Origin: Emcibacter sp.
GTDB taxonomy: Bacteria > Pseudomonadota > Alphaproteobacteria > Sphingomonadales > Emcibacteraceae
Direction: 5' to 3'
Assembly: GCA_021774785.1 (NCBI GenBank)
Contig: JAJFIQ010000019.1
Span: forward strand, 310,001-374,000
DNA: 64,000 nucleotides
The position numbers were made by a program, and so were the translations under genes. This document shows, one piece after another, positions 9,008 through 17,913 of the stretch. Numbering within the stretch: the stretch's first letter is position 1; each line of letters opens with the position of its first letter. A model generated the notes under the pieces. That model saw nothing but the letters and a program-made list of their open reading frames with translations. It ran no database searches and was not told where the DNA came from.

Positions 9008-9036
9008 TGAGGTTGGGTGTTGGAATGAATATTTGG

Positions 9037-9936
9037 TTATGTTCCTCTAACACTATCAATATTTTTTAATCTTCTGGACAGGTTTTCCGTTAGAAAGTCA
9101 TACAGGGCGCGGATGCGGGCGCTATGCTGGATTTCGGCGTGGGTGACCAGCCAGACCTCTAGTTCCAAATGATGTTTGTCCCTCAGTAAATACTGAATAT
9201 CAGGATATTTTGTTGCCGCTATATCGGGAATAATGCCGATTCCCATTCCATTATTGATGGCTTCATAGGTGGTATTAAGGCTGTTACTGGTAAAGAGGAT
9301 GTTTTCCCTGTGGAAGTGGCTGTATAATTTCTGGGTATAGATATTCTGCGGCATATCCGGACTATAGCCGATGGCATAATGATCTTTCAGGTCTTCGAAA
9401 ACTCTGGGTGTGCCATTTTCTTTCAGATAGCTTTTACTGGCACCCAGATAACTGACAAATGTTCCTAGTTTTTTGGCGATCAAATCAGGTTGATCTGGCC
9501 TTCCCAGACGAACGGCTATATCGGCTTCGCGCCGAACCAGATTAATGACCTGCATATCCACCTGTAGATTGACACTGATGCCCGGATAATGCTCCCTGAA
9601 GCTGAGCAAATCTTCTGTGACCCAGAAGTTGCCGATAAATTCGGTAGTGGTCAGCCGCACATTGCCTTCGAGCCGAAGGTTCTGTCCGGTCAGGTTTTTC
9701 TCTACATTAAGGGCCTGATTTTCCATTTGTTGAACAGTCTGCATAATGCTTTCACCGGCTTCGGTCAGAACCAGACCACGGGGCAGGCGTTGAAACAGCT
9801 GGCTATCAAGGCTTTGTTCAAGGTTGCCAAGCTTCCGGCTCAGGGTCGGCTGGCTGATTTTTAATTTCCTTGCTGCCGCTGTCAGGCTACCGCTTTCCGT
9901 TATCGCCAGAAAAACTTTTAATGCATTCCAGTCCAT
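9037..9936 (-). CDS. LysR family transcriptional regulator
   Basis: A 299-residue LysR-type regulator: winged helix-turn-helix at residues 1-60 (WNALKVFLAITESGSLTAAA, then KLKISQPTLSRKLGNLEQ) followed by a periplasmic-binding-protein-like effector domain. ATG 9936 is chosen over an in-frame GTG at 9945 because AAAGG stands eight bases before the ATG. Variants with this N-terminus (WN rather than L at the start) often act on a divergent gene; here that is the exported TPR protein at 10050, with an inverted repeat between them. Effector unknown. Confidence 0.9.
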   Translation of the reverse strand: MDWNALKVFLAITESGSLTAAARKLKISQPTLSRKLGNLEQSLDSQLFQRLPRGLVLTEAGESIMQTVQQMENQALNVEKNLTGQNLRLEGNVRLTTTEFIGNFWVTEDLLSFREHYPGISVNLQVDMQVINLVRREADIAVRLGRPDQPDLIAKKLGTFVSYLGASKSYLKENGTPRVFEDLKDHYAIGYSPDMPQNIYTQKLYSHFHRENILFTSNSLNTTYEAINNGMGIGIIPDIAATKYPDIQYLLRDKHHLELEVWLVTHAEIQHSARIRALYDFLTENLSRRLKNIDSVRGT

Positions 9937-9969
9937 GATCGTCACCTTTATATCTATTCATTAATGTAT

Positions 9970-9987
9970 AGATATCATAGAATATCT
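9970..9987. promoter_or_regulatory. Inverted repeat between lysR and the TPR gene, candidate operator
   Basis: AGATAT (9970-9975) and ATATCT (9982-9987) form a perfect 6-bp inverted repeat with a six-base centre in the divergent intergenic region. Position and AT-rich dyad suit a LysR-type site, but AT-rich dyads also arise by chance. Confidence 0.3.
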
Positions 9988-10049
9988 TGTATTTCAAATT
10001 CATTTTCTTTGCACTACCTTGAGAGAGTAACCAATATAGGAGAAAGAAT

Positions 10050-10565
10050 ATGACTATTATACAAACCATCAGAACAGTGGCTTATGCCTTACTATTAACA
10101 TCCATAAGTTTCACCATCGGGCAGACGGCTTCTGCCGGACAGTATGAAGTGAAGGCTCAAAAAGAAATTTATTGGTCAATGGGTAAGTCCGACCTGGTTG
10201 TTAAAGCCGGAAAAAAACTTGAAGCTGGCAAACTGGATCAGGCCCGCAGGCTTTATCGTCAGTCCCTGAAGACAACATTGCGCAAAAATGACAGATTCAT
10301 AGCCTATATTAATCTGAGTGTCATTCATAACACCCAGAAGAAATATGAAAATGCCCTTAAATATAGCAACAAGGCCCTAAAGCTTGCCCCTAAAAACTGG
10401 CTCGCCTTTAATAACAAAGGTACGGCTTATTTCGGTCTTGGAAAATATGAACTGGCTAAGGAAAATTTTGCCAAGGCCGTTGCCTTAAACCCCGATGATG
10501 AGAGCCTGCAATTCAACATTGAACTGGCACAATCAAAAATCACCCCTGTTTATGCGGGAAATTAA
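10050..10565 (+). CDS. Exported tetratricopeptide-repeat protein
   Basis: A 171-residue protein with a cleavable signal peptide (hydrophobic core about residues 9-25, likely cut after QTASA) and at least two TPR units in the mature part: one covering KTTLRKNDRFIAYINLSVI to ALKYSNKALKLAP (about 85-115) and one ending AKENFAKAVALNPDD (about 140-155). TPRs mediate protein contacts, here in the periplasm. AGGAG precedes the ATG. It is divergent from lysR and followed by a strong terminator, so it is monocistronic. Partner unknown. Confidence 0.8.
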   Translation: MTIIQTIRTVAYALLLTSISFTIGQTASAGQYEVKAQKEIYWSMGKSDLVVKAGKKLEAGKLDQARRLYRQSLKTTLRKNDRFIAYINLSVIHNTQKKYENALKYSNKALKLAPKNWLAFNNKGTAYFGLGKYELAKENFAKAVALNPDDESLQFNIELAQSKITPVYAGN

Positions 10566-10596
10566 TGGCAATACTATAAAATCATCTAATCTTCAG

Positions 10597-10628
10597 AAGG
10601 TCACGGATATTCCATTCGTGACCTTTTC
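10597..10628 (+). terminator. Rho-independent terminator after the TPR gene
   Basis: AAGGTCACG (10597-10605) pairs perfectly with CGTGACCTT (10617-10625) around an 11-base loop and runs into a T-rich tract. It separates the TPR gene from the helicase gene. Confidence 0.75.
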
Positions 10629-10652
10629 GTTTGTTTATGCTACCCCCTTTTT

Positions 10653-13496
10653 ATGAAGAATATTTCCAACAGAGCTGTAGCAAATGTCAGCCATATAAAG
10701 GCTGTTCTCGGCCCGACCAATACGGGCAAGACCCATTTGGCGGTGGAACGGATGCTGGGTCATTCGTCGGGCATGATTGGCCTGCCTTTGCGTCTTTTGG
10801 CGCGGGAGATTTATGACCGCATTGTGAATTCGCCGCAAAATCCGGCGGGAAAGAATACCGTAGCCTTGATCACGGGGGAGGAAAAAATCATTCCGCGCAA
10901 TCCCCGCTGGTGGGTTTGTACGGTGGAAAGTATGCCGATCGAGAAGACAGTGGCCTTCCTTGCGGTTGATGAAATACAACTGGCGGCGGATATGGCGCGG
11001 GGGCATGTCTTTACCGATCGCCTGATGCGGGCCAGAGGGACGGAGGAAACTATGTTTCTTGGCTCCGAAACTATCGCTCCCTTGATACGCCGCTTTGTAC
11101 CCGACGTGGAATTTGTTACCCGTCCGCGCTTTTCTGAACTGATCTATACCGACCCCAAAAAACTTTCCCGTTTACATCGACGCACGGCATTAGTGACTTT
11201 TTCCGCGCATAATGTCTATGGCTATGCGGAAATGTTGCGCCGGGCCAAAGGGGGCGTTGCGGTGGTCATGGGTGCGCTTAGTCCCCGAACCCGTAATAAA
11301 CAGGTCGAGTTATATCAAAATGGTGATGTGGATTTTTTGGTGGCTACAGACGCCATTGGAATGGGCCTTAATATGGATATTGATCATGTCTGTTTTGCAG
11401 GAACTGCGAAATTTGACGGGCGGCGCATGCGTAACCTGACTCCTTCCGAGGTGGCACAGATCGCGGGTAGGGCCGGTCGTTATATGAATAACGGCACTTT
11501 CGGCTGTCTTGTGGACGGGGCCGATATGCAGGTGGGTCTTAGTGATGAAATGGTCTATGCGGTGGAAAATCATGAATTTGCACCGCTCACGGTTCTGCAA
11601 TGGCGTAACACTTCACTGGATTATAGTCATCCAACTGCACTGATTCGTTCTTTAGATGCCGTGCCGGAGCGAAAAGGGCTTGGCCGGACGCTGGAAAATA
11701 TTGATCTGGCGTCATTACGCCAATTAATAAATGCGCCTGATATCCGACCCCTTTTAGGCGGGCCGGCGGCCCTGAAAAGCCTGTGGGAGGTTTGTCAAAT
11801 ACCCGACTTCCGTAAGGTCTCGGATGATGAACATATCAGGCTCTTGTCCTATATATATCGGCAGACTTCTGCGGATGAGGGCATGCTTGATGCGGACTGG
11901 CTCAAGCAGCAAATCAACCCATTGGATAACCTGAAAGGGGACGTGGATACACTTTCTTCACGTATTGCCCATATAAGGACATGGACCTATATTTCACATC
12001 GTTCACTATGGTTTGACGATGCAAAATATTGGCAAGAATTAACAAGAGATATTGAAGATCGCCTGTCAGATGCGTTACATGAACGTCTGACACATCGCTT
12101 TGTGGATCGGCGAATGTCACATTTAATGAAAGAGTTACGCCAAAAAGGAAGTTTAATGGCAAATATTGATACAGATGGCAGCATATATGTAGAAGGCCAT
12201 TTTATCGGTACCTTGGAAGGGTTCCAGTTTAAAGAAGATGCGGCTGCATTTGGTGAGGATAGCAAGATACTTCGTGCGGCTGCAGACAAGGTGTTGGGGG
12301 AAGAAATCAAGAATAAAGCCGACGAACTGGCACAGGCAGAGGATGGCGAACTGAGCCTTATCCTTGGCGACCCCATGACCCGTTCGACCGTCAACTGGCG
12401 TGGCATTGCCATTGCCCGGGTTGAGAAGGGCGAGACTATTCTGACCCCCAAAGCCATTGTGACCCCGACCCCTGTATTACAGGGCGAGATTCTGGCACAG
12501 GTACAATCCCGTGTTGATCGTTGGCTGACCAATAATGTTGCAGAAGTACTGGCCCCGCTTTTGGCCCTGCAGGAGGCCGTTAATGGCGCAAAGGATGCAG
12601 AAGGCAAAGACCTTATCGATGGCATGGCCCGTGGCATCGCCTTTCAGATGCTGGAAAAGCTTGGTACTATTCCGCGCCGTATGATCGCCCGTGATTTTCG
12701 TGGGGTGGAGCGGGAAGGCCGTTTTCAGTTGAAACAGCTTGGCATCTGGCTCGGTTCGGCCAGCCTTTATATTCCAAGTCTCTTAAAACCAGCCCCAGCA
12801 AGTTTGCGCTTGTTTCTTTGGGCGTTATTCAATGATATGGACCGTTTGCCGGAAGTTCCGGTGGCCGGACTTTGCACTATCACCATAGATCAAAATGCGC
12901 CGCGTACATTCTACGAAGTATCTGGCTATCGTGTGGTGGGAAAGAACGCAGTACGGCTTGATATGCTGGAACGTCTGGCCAATGCGGCACGTGATACTTC
13001 CCTGAAAGGTCCGTTTCCGGCTGATCCAGATCTGATGAGTCTTGTGGGAACCAGTGGCGATGATTTTATCGAAATTATGGGTTATCTGGGTTATGTTCAC
13101 AAGGAATACAGCCCAGAAGAGGCGGCAAAGATAACCAAGGATCGTACCGTCAAGGAAGCGGAAGAAACCGCCCCGAAAAAGGAAGAAAAACCGGAAGTCG
13201 TTGAAGAAACAAAGCCAGAGGGTACTGAAGAAGCCAAAACAGAAGTTAAGACAGGTGAAACCTCCGAGGAGCCCATCGAGCCTGAAAAAATCTTTCTGTT
13301 CAGTCATCAGCCTTATCAGAAACCGCAACAGCGTGGCCCTAAAAAACCTTTTAAAAATGATACTAAGGGTAAATCCGCCAAGACCAAGAAATTTGCCGGA
13401 AAAAAGAAACCAGCACGGAAAGCTGTTGTTCTTGACCCCCATAGTCCTTTTGCGGCCCTAGCCGGACTTAAGGACCAGCTCAAGTCTAAGAAATAA
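10653..13496 (+). CDS. Suv3-like ATP-dependent RNA helicase
   Basis: A 947-residue superfamily-2 helicase of the Suv3 type found in alphaproteobacteria and mitochondria. The Walker A motif GPTNTGKT is near residues 18-25, the Walker B/DEAD-equivalent VDEIQLA near 109-115, and the second RecA domain shows VATDAIGMGLNMDID and QIAGRAGRY. A long middle region follows. The C-terminus is low-complexity: a Glu/Lys-rich stretch (about 830-880) and a Lys-rich tail, likely RNA-binding. Role by family: unwinding structured RNA, perhaps during decay. No clear ribosome site precedes the ATG, so the exact start is less sure. Its stop overlaps the S4 gene start by one base (TAATG). Confidence 0.88.
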   Translation: MKNISNRAVANVSHIKAVLGPTNTGKTHLAVERMLGHSSGMIGLPLRLLAREIYDRIVNSPQNPAGKNTVALITGEEKIIPRNPRWWVCTVESMPIEKTVAFLAVDEIQLAADMARGHVFTDRLMRARGTEETMFLGSETIAPLIRRFVPDVEFVTRPRFSELIYTDPKKLSRLHRRTALVTFSAHNVYGYAEMLRRAKGGVAVVMGALSPRTRNKQVELYQNGDVDFLVATDAIGMGLNMDIDHVCFAGTAKFDGRRMRNLTPSEVAQIAGRAGRYMNNGTFGCLVDGADMQVGLSDEMVYAVENHEFAPLTVLQWRNTSLDYSHPTALIRSLDAVPERKGLGRTLENIDLASLRQLINAPDIRPLLGGPAALKSLWEVCQIPDFRKVSDDEHIRLLSYIYRQTSADEGMLDADWLKQQINPLDNLKGDVDTLSSRIAHIRTWTYISHRSLWFDDAKYWQELTRDIEDRLSDALHERLTHRFVDRRMSHLMKELRQKGSLMANIDTDGSIYVEGHFIGTLEGFQFKEDAAAFGEDSKILRAAADKVLGEEIKNKADELAQAEDGELSLILGDPMTRSTVNWRGIAIARVEKGETILTPKAIVTPTPVLQGEILAQVQSRVDRWLTNNVAEVLAPLLALQEAVNGAKDAEGKDLIDGMARGIAFQMLEKLGTIPRRMIARDFRGVEREGRFQLKQLGIWLGSASLYIPSLLKPAPASLRLFLWALFNDMDRLPEVPVAGLCTITIDQNAPRTFYEVSGYRVVGKNAVRLDMLERLANAARDTSLKGPFPADPDLMSLVGTSGDDFIEIMGYLGYVHKEYSPEEAAKITKDRTVKEAEETAPKKEEKPEVVEETKPEGTEEAKTEVKTGETSEEPIEPEKIFLFSHQPYQKPQQRGPKKPFKNDTKGKSAKTKKFAGKKKPARKAVVLDPHSPFAALAGLKDQLKSKK

Positions 13497-13891
13497 TGGA
13501 AAACCAGAAACCGGAAAGTCAACGTATTGATATCTGGCTCTGGCATGCCCGGTTTTTTAAAACACGGTCTTTATCAACAAAAACATGTCGGGCCGGAAAA
13601 GTCCGCATTAATGGCCAGAAATTTACCAAGGCCAAGACCTCTGTTGTGATTGGTGATGTGTTGACTTTTCCACAAGCCAACGTCATACGAATAGCCAAGG
13701 TTTTGGGCTTTAATATCCGGCGTGGTCCTGCACCGGAAGCGCAATTACTTTATCTTGACATGACCCCGCCCCGGGAAGAAACCATCAAAATTGAAAAATC
13801 CAAAGTTGCCCGCCGAGATAAGGGGGCAGGCCGCCCTACCAAGTCTGAACGTCGGGCCACTGATAAATTGAAAAATATATTCCCTGATTGA
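13496..13891 (+). CDS. S4-domain RNA-binding protein (Hsp15-like)
   Basis: A 131-residue protein with an S4 RNA-binding fold at residues 8-70 (RIDIWLWHARFFKTRSLS, GKVRINGQK, SVVIGDVLTF), the arrangement of heat-shock protein Hsp15, which binds stalled 50S subunits. The C-terminus is basic (RRDKGAGRPTKSERR). It is translationally coupled to the helicase (TAATG), pointing to a shared RNA-related role. In many alphaproteobacteria this pair lies next to ferredoxin and carD; here four other genes intervene. Confidence 0.9.
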   Translation: MENQKPESQRIDIWLWHARFFKTRSLSTKTCRAGKVRINGQKFTKAKTSVVIGDVLTFPQANVIRIAKVLGFNIRRGPAPEAQLLYLDMTPPREETIKIEKSKVARRDKGAGRPTKSERRATDKLKNIFPD

Positions 13892-13942
13892 TCTGTTCAT
13901 CCTTTTTATGTCATGTTGATTTAAATATTTTCAGGAGGATAC

Positions 13943-15205
13943 ATGGGTAGGATCGGATTATTTTGGCTGGCAGTCATGGGAATGACTTTATGCTCTGGGT
14001 TAGCAAATGCGGAGTCAAAAAAACAGGAAGTGGTGAAAAATATCACCCTTCTCCATGCAGGGACATTACTGGCTGTGCCGGGTAAGAGTCCTCTTACAGA
14101 GCAAACAATCGTTATCGAAGGTACGCGGATCAAGGAAATCCACCCCGGTTATGTCTCGGGTGAAGACCTTATGATTCCCTATGCAAAAACGATAGACCTG
14201 AAGGATAAGTTTGTCATGCCGGGGCTTATGGATATGCATGTCCATCTTACCCTTATGAAGGGTAAGGATTTAAAAGCCGATGAAATGGCATTGGAGGGGG
14301 TTATTAATGCAAAAAAGACCTTGATGGCGGGCTTTACCACTGTGCGGGATATTGGAGCCATGGGCAATACTATTTTTAAGCTTCGGAATAAGATCAGGGA
14401 TGGGCATATTGAAGGCCCTCGAATTTTTGCCTCTGGTCAAATTGTCGCTGTCGGATCTATAGATGGTGGTCTGGAATGTAATGGCCCGGAAAGCTGTCGC
14501 CGTACAACCCGTGAATTGATTAGCAACGGTGCCGACTGGATTAAAATATATTCTTCTTGCAGCGGCAGTAAATTCTGTTCTCATGAAGATGGCGCACCCA
14601 TGTTTTTTGATGATGAGATTAAGGCCGTGGTAGCAGTAGCCAATAAATATGGTATTAAGGTCGCGGCTCATTCGCACCCGCGCGACAGTGCGCTGTTTGC
14701 CTTGAAATACGGTGTATCCTCTATCGAGCATGGCTCTTTCATGAATGATAAAGCCTTAAAGGCCATGAAAAAGCAGGGGGTTTACTATGTTCCTACAGTA
14801 TCGGTGCATGATATGTTGGAAGACCTTAAGCGGGACGGTAAGGTCAAGGGGCGTGTGCTGGCCCATAATGATACTTTTCTGAAAATTCACCCTGAAACCA
14901 TAAAAAATGCCTATAAAAGGGGGGTAAAGATGGCCACGGGAAGTGATGCGGGTGTTGTCCCGCATGGTAAAAATTATCGCGAGTTGGAGCGATTTGTTGA
15001 TCTGGGTATTACACCTATGGATGCTCTGAAGATGGCAACTGTGAACGGGGCGGATCTTCTGGACAAAATCCAGGAACTTGGCACGGTAAAGGCCGGAAAA
15101 TATGCCGATATCATTGCTTTATCCGCAGACCCCTTGAAGGATATTCACAATATAGAAAAGGTTATTTTTGTGATGAAGGGCGGCAAAATATATAAAAAGG
15201 AATAA
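13943..15205 (+). CDS. Exported amidohydrolase family protein
   Basis: A 420-residue metal-dependent hydrolase of the amidohydrolase superfamily (imidazolonepropionase/prolidase-like subgroup). A signal peptide covers about residues 1-23 (cut near LANA). Metal-site motifs are complete: MDMHVHL (about residues 93-99), a central lysine segment (GADWIKIYSS), VAAHSHPRD, SIEHGSFM and ATGSDAG. The substrate is not predictable; related exported enzymes act on dipeptides or cyclic amides. AGGAGG precedes the ATG. It is the first of four genes between the S4 gene and the ferredoxin gene. Confidence 0.85.
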   Translation: MGRIGLFWLAVMGMTLCSGLANAESKKQEVVKNITLLHAGTLLAVPGKSPLTEQTIVIEGTRIKEIHPGYVSGEDLMIPYAKTIDLKDKFVMPGLMDMHVHLTLMKGKDLKADEMALEGVINAKKTLMAGFTTVRDIGAMGNTIFKLRNKIRDGHIEGPRIFASGQIVAVGSIDGGLECNGPESCRRTTRELISNGADWIKIYSSCSGSKFCSHEDGAPMFFDDEIKAVVAVANKYGIKVAAHSHPRDSALFALKYGVSSIEHGSFMNDKALKAMKKQGVYYVPTVSVHDMLEDLKRDGKVKGRVLAHNDTFLKIHPETIKNAYKRGVKMATGSDAGVVPHGKNYRELERFVDLGITPMDALKMATVNGADLLDKIQELGTVKAGKYADIIALSADPLKDIHNIEKVIFVMKGGKIYKKE

Positions 15206-15292
15206 TTCTAACTATATCTTAAAGCGTCGTTAAAGACCTTATCCTATACTATGGACAACTTTGACAGAATTGATGACTGTACGGGAAATTTA

Positions 15293-15835
15293 ATGACCAG
15301 CCCATTAAAAATTCTATTGCTGGCTATGTGCGCGGCTGCTTTTGTCGCCTATTTTGGTGAAAAATTTATGTTACTCAATGATGAAGTGGTGGGCGATGGG
15401 AAACTGGCGGTAGGGCAAGCCGGAACTAATCCCGTCTTTGCCAAAACCAATAGCTCCTACTACGGCGGCGATGTTTATATTTCCATGAGCCGTGATGGAC
15501 ATTATTGGGTTACAATCGACGTAAACGGTACGCCAACCCGCTTTGTGGTCGATACGGGTGCCAGCCATATTGCCCTTAGTTATGAAGATGCACAGGCAGC
15601 AGGCCTTGATCCGGATGCTCTCAATTATAATCGGGTTTTTAAAACCGCCAATGGTGTAAGCCGCAAGGCTATAGTCACTATTGATCGTATGTCACTGGAA
15701 TCCATTCAAATAAATGATATTACGGCCTCCGTATCATTGCGGGGTCAGTTGGGGGTATCCTTGCTGGGGATGAATTTTCTCAATAGACTTTCTGGTTTTA
15801 ATGTGGAAAATAACGAGATGATTTTAAAACCTTAA
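15293..15835 (+). CDS. Retropepsin-like aspartic protease, membrane anchored
   Basis: A 180-residue single-domain aspartic protease of clan AA (TIGR02281-type). An N-terminal membrane helix (about residues 4-20) is followed by the protease domain with the active-site triplet VVDTGAS and flap region (ANGVSRKAIVTI), ending in LGVSLLGMNFLNRL, the second conserved strand-helix. It would act as a homodimer, probably on the periplasmic side. ATG 15293 is preferred because CGGGAA precedes it; an in-frame ATG at 15251 lacks a ribosome site. Substrates of these proteases are unknown. Confidence 0.8.
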   Translation: MTSPLKILLLAMCAAAFVAYFGEKFMLLNDEVVGDGKLAVGQAGTNPVFAKTNSSYYGGDVYISMSRDGHYWVTIDVNGTPTRFVVDTGASHIALSYEDAQAAGLDPDALNYNRVFKTANGVSRKAIVTIDRMSLESIQINDITASVSLRGQLGVSLLGMNFLNRLSGFNVENNEMILKP

Positions 15836-15857
15836 AAACTCCCAAATAACTTTAATA

Positions 15858-15886
15858 TTGACACCGTAAACATTAAAGTAGATAAT
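15858..15886 (+). promoter_or_regulatory. Strong sigma-70-type promoter for the TetR gene
   Basis: TTGACA (15858-15863) and GATAAT (15881-15886) are separated by exactly 17 bases, close to consensus, about 60 bases upstream of the TetR start. This is one of the best promoter matches in the window. Confidence 0.65.
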
Positions 15887-15944
15887 CAAGGCAATACAGT
15901 CGTTTGAGCTTTGAATATGGGGTAGTTAATTCGGGAGTTTTTGT

Positions 15945-16586
15945 TTGAATAAATGGTGTTGCCCCCGGGGCAGAAAAACATATCATCATGGTAATCTACG
16001 TGAAACATTGATTGAATCCGCATTGGAAATCTTGAAAGAGGGAACCTTGGCGGACCTCAGCCTACGGGCTTTAGCGCGAAAGGCTGGCGTGTCCCAGACT
16101 GCCCCTTATCGTCATTTTGAAGATAAAGAAGCCCTGATAGCAGTGTTGAAAGAAGAGGGTATGCGAAAACTCAGTGCTGGCATGCAGGAACTTATGGAAA
16201 CTGAGCCAGACCCCTTGGAACGTCTGCACAAGCTTGGCACAAAGTACGTGGAATTTGCAGAAATTTTTCCAGCTCATTTCAAGGTTATGTTTGAATATGA
16301 TTTGTGTGATTATGAAAAATACAGCGCACTCCATAAAGTTTCAGATAACAGTTTTCAGTATCTTCAGGAAACAGTGGATGAATGTCTGGCCTTGCCGGAT
16401 GCCCGAAAGATTGATCCATCTGTTGCACAGTTTGGTGCCTGGTCTATGGTTCATGGTCTTTCTGTATTATTGATGAATCAGTCATTGATAGAGCATATGA
16501 AAAAAGGTCATTTTGAGGGCTTGGGTGATAGAAATAATATCGCAGATCAGGTCACAAGATTCTTTTGCAATTCGCTTGTAAAATAA
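15945..16586 (+). CDS. TetR family regulator with WHG-type C-terminal domain
   Basis: A 213-residue TetR regulator. The DNA-binding domain is at about residues 13-58 (YHHGNLRETLIESALEIL, then LSLRALARKAGVSQTAPYRH). The ligand domain contains a WSMVHGLS segment (about 165-172) typical of the WHG subgroup. The start is a TTG at 15945: GGGAG lies seven bases upstream and no ATG is available before the HTH. The target is not evident; TerB-like follows 12 bases after its stop and may be co-transcribed. The ribosome site is half of a 10-bp inverted repeat (15834-15843 with 15933-15942). Confidence 0.85.
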   Translation: MNKWCCPRGRKTYHHGNLRETLIESALEILKEGTLADLSLRALARKAGVSQTAPYRHFEDKEALIAVLKEEGMRKLSAGMQELMETEPDPLERLHKLGTKYVEFAEIFPAHFKVMFEYDLCDYEKYSALHKVSDNSFQYLQETVDECLALPDARKIDPSVAQFGAWSMVHGLSVLLMNQSLIEHMKKGHFEGLGDRNNIADQVTRFFCNSLVK

Positions 16587-16598
16587 GGAAATATATTA

Positions 16599-17057
16599 GT
16601 GTCTATTTTGAAACGATTGAGCAATATGCTCAAGGATAATCCTGTTCAGGAAGCCGAAAAACCCGAAAATGAAAAGTTGGCGGCGGCAGTTTTGATGGTT
16701 GAAGTGGCCGCCCATGACGGGCAAATTTCACGCATAGAGCGTGAACGTATTCTGTATCTTCTTGAGAATAAACTAGGCCTGTCACAGTCAGAATCACTTG
16801 AACTTTTTGTTGAGGCGATTGCCACCCAGAATGACAGTCATCATATTCTGAACTTCACCCGGAAAATAAAAGATCATTTTGATGAGACCGGGCGGGAAGC
16901 AATACTGGAATTGATGTGGGAAGTGGTATTTGCCGATGGTGAAGAGGACTCCTTTGAAAGTAACATGCTGCGCCGGGTGACAGGTCTGCTTTATGTCTCT
17001 GACAAGAAAAGTGGTCAAATAAGGAAGAAAGTTAAGGCTAGATTGGAATTGAAATAA
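16599..17057 (+). CDS. TerB-like (tellurite resistance domain) protein
   Basis: A 152-residue helical protein of the TerB fold: AAVLMVEVAAHDGQISRIER (about residues 28-47) and the repeat-like MWEVVFADGEEDSFESNMLRRV (about 107-128) carry the acidic DG-x-I/D-x-x-E motifs. TerB domains bind metal and are membrane-stress associated, but lone TerB-like proteins need not confer tellurite resistance. The start is GTG with AAGGA about nine bases upstream. It directly follows the TetR gene. No other ter genes are present. Confidence 0.8.
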   Translation: MSILKRLSNMLKDNPVQEAEKPENEKLAAAVLMVEVAAHDGQISRIERERILYLLENKLGLSQSESLELFVEAIATQNDSHHILNFTRKIKDHFDETGREAILELMWEVVFADGEEDSFESNMLRRVTGLLYVSDKKSGQIRKKVKARLELK

Positions 17058-17172
17058 GAAGATTTTTTTCAATAAAAGCGTTTTTTTAGGTTGTATCCTG
17101 TTTCATAGAAGTTTATGCAGGTTTGTGGACATTAAAGTGATACCATCAGGGTAATATAATAAGGAGAAAGCC

Positions 17173-17508
17173 GTGACCTATTTAGTCACCGAGGCATGCA
17201 TTAAATGTAAATATACAGATTGTGTGGAAGTCTGTCCGGTTGATTGTTTTTACGAAGGTGAGAACATGCTTGTGATTAATCCGGATGAATGTATTGATTG
17301 TGGCGTTTGCGAACCAGAATGTCCAGCAGAAGCCATCTTGCCAGATACGGAAGATGGTCTGGAAAAATGGTTTGAGGTTAATGAAAAATATGCAGCTATC
17401 TGGCCGAATATTACCGAAAAAATTGATCCGCTTCCCGGTGCTGACGATGTTCAAAACGAAGAAAACAAACTTGCAGCGTTAAGTGAAAAACCTGGTGCCG
17501 GCACCTGA
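17173..17508 (+). CDS. fdxA: 7Fe ferredoxin
   Basis: A 111-residue low-potential ferredoxin nearly collinear with Azotobacter ferredoxin I at its N-terminus ([20 protein letters not shown]). By analogy C9, C17 and C50 hold a [3Fe-4S] cluster, and C21, C40, C43 and C46 hold a [4Fe-4S] cluster; C25 is the extra free cysteine. It transfers single electrons in the cytoplasm; the partner is not known. The start is GTG with AAGGAG upstream. It is next to carD, as in many alphaproteobacteria. It could in principle feed electrons to the ATP-dependent reductase encoded at 34934-36930, but nothing in the sequence links them. Confidence 0.93.
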   Translation: MTYLVTEACIKCKYTDCVEVCPVDCFYEGENMLVINPDECIDCGVCEPECPAEAILPDTEDGLEKWFEVNEKYAAIWPNITEKIDPLPGADDVQNEENKLAALSEKPGAGT

Positions 17509-17913
17509 TTTTAGCTGAAATCAGTTCGTATCTTCTTTTAAAACTAATAATGATTATGAAAAACGTACCCGTACTGGGGTGCGTTGCAATTTGCGGGTGT
17601 ATTTTGCATAAAAATATGTTATAACGTTTGGACTATAGTGTTTGAACATGTTTTTTTTAAAGCTTTGTTTCAAATGATTAAACCCGAATGAAGGGTTTTT
17701 GATGTCAGACCTGAAAGGGTGTGGCAGTTGTATTTTTGCGATTCTTACGGGTTTTAAGTTTTTGTTTACCATAATTTTAACATATTTATTGGTATTATGG
17801 TTTGACCTTTGAGATAGAAATCGAGCCTATTGCAAATGGTTTCTAGCGCATGTTTTGAATAAGAATTATACGAAATTTGTATTTCGTAACTAGTTTGGAG
17901 TTGTATTAATAAG
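17509..17913 (+). other. 405-bp intergenic leader upstream of carD
   Basis: No credible gene is seen. The region is AT-rich. It begins with a 7-bp hairpin overlapping the fdxA stop (CTGATTT 17505-17511 with AAATCAG 17518-17524, no T-run). It ends with a perfect 8-bp inverted repeat, TACGAAAT (17869-17876) and ATTTCGTA (17881-17888), 25 bases before the carD ATG. The length suggests a long 5' leader or several promoters for carD. Confidence 0.5.
17869..17888. promoter_or_regulatory. 8-bp inverted repeat before carD, operator or leader hairpin
   Basis: TACGAAAT-TTGT-ATTTCGTA is a perfect dyad with a four-base centre. As DNA it could be a dimer-binding site; as RNA it would form a stem-loop with a tetraloop just upstream of the weak ribosome site of carD. 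Confidence 0.45.

Noticed and set aside
11987-12637. 216-residue open frame on the minus strand inside the helicase gene
   Set aside because: It is antisense to a well-supported helicase, has low-complexity Ser/Arg composition and no recognisable domain; it reflects codon bias of the real gene.
16599-17057. Tellurite-resistance operon
   Set aside because: Only a lone TerB-like domain is present; no terA, terC, terD or terZ neighbours.
17554-17772. 72-residue minus-strand open frame in the carD leader
   Set aside because: No ribosome site, no domain, and composition typical of AT-rich non-coding DNA.
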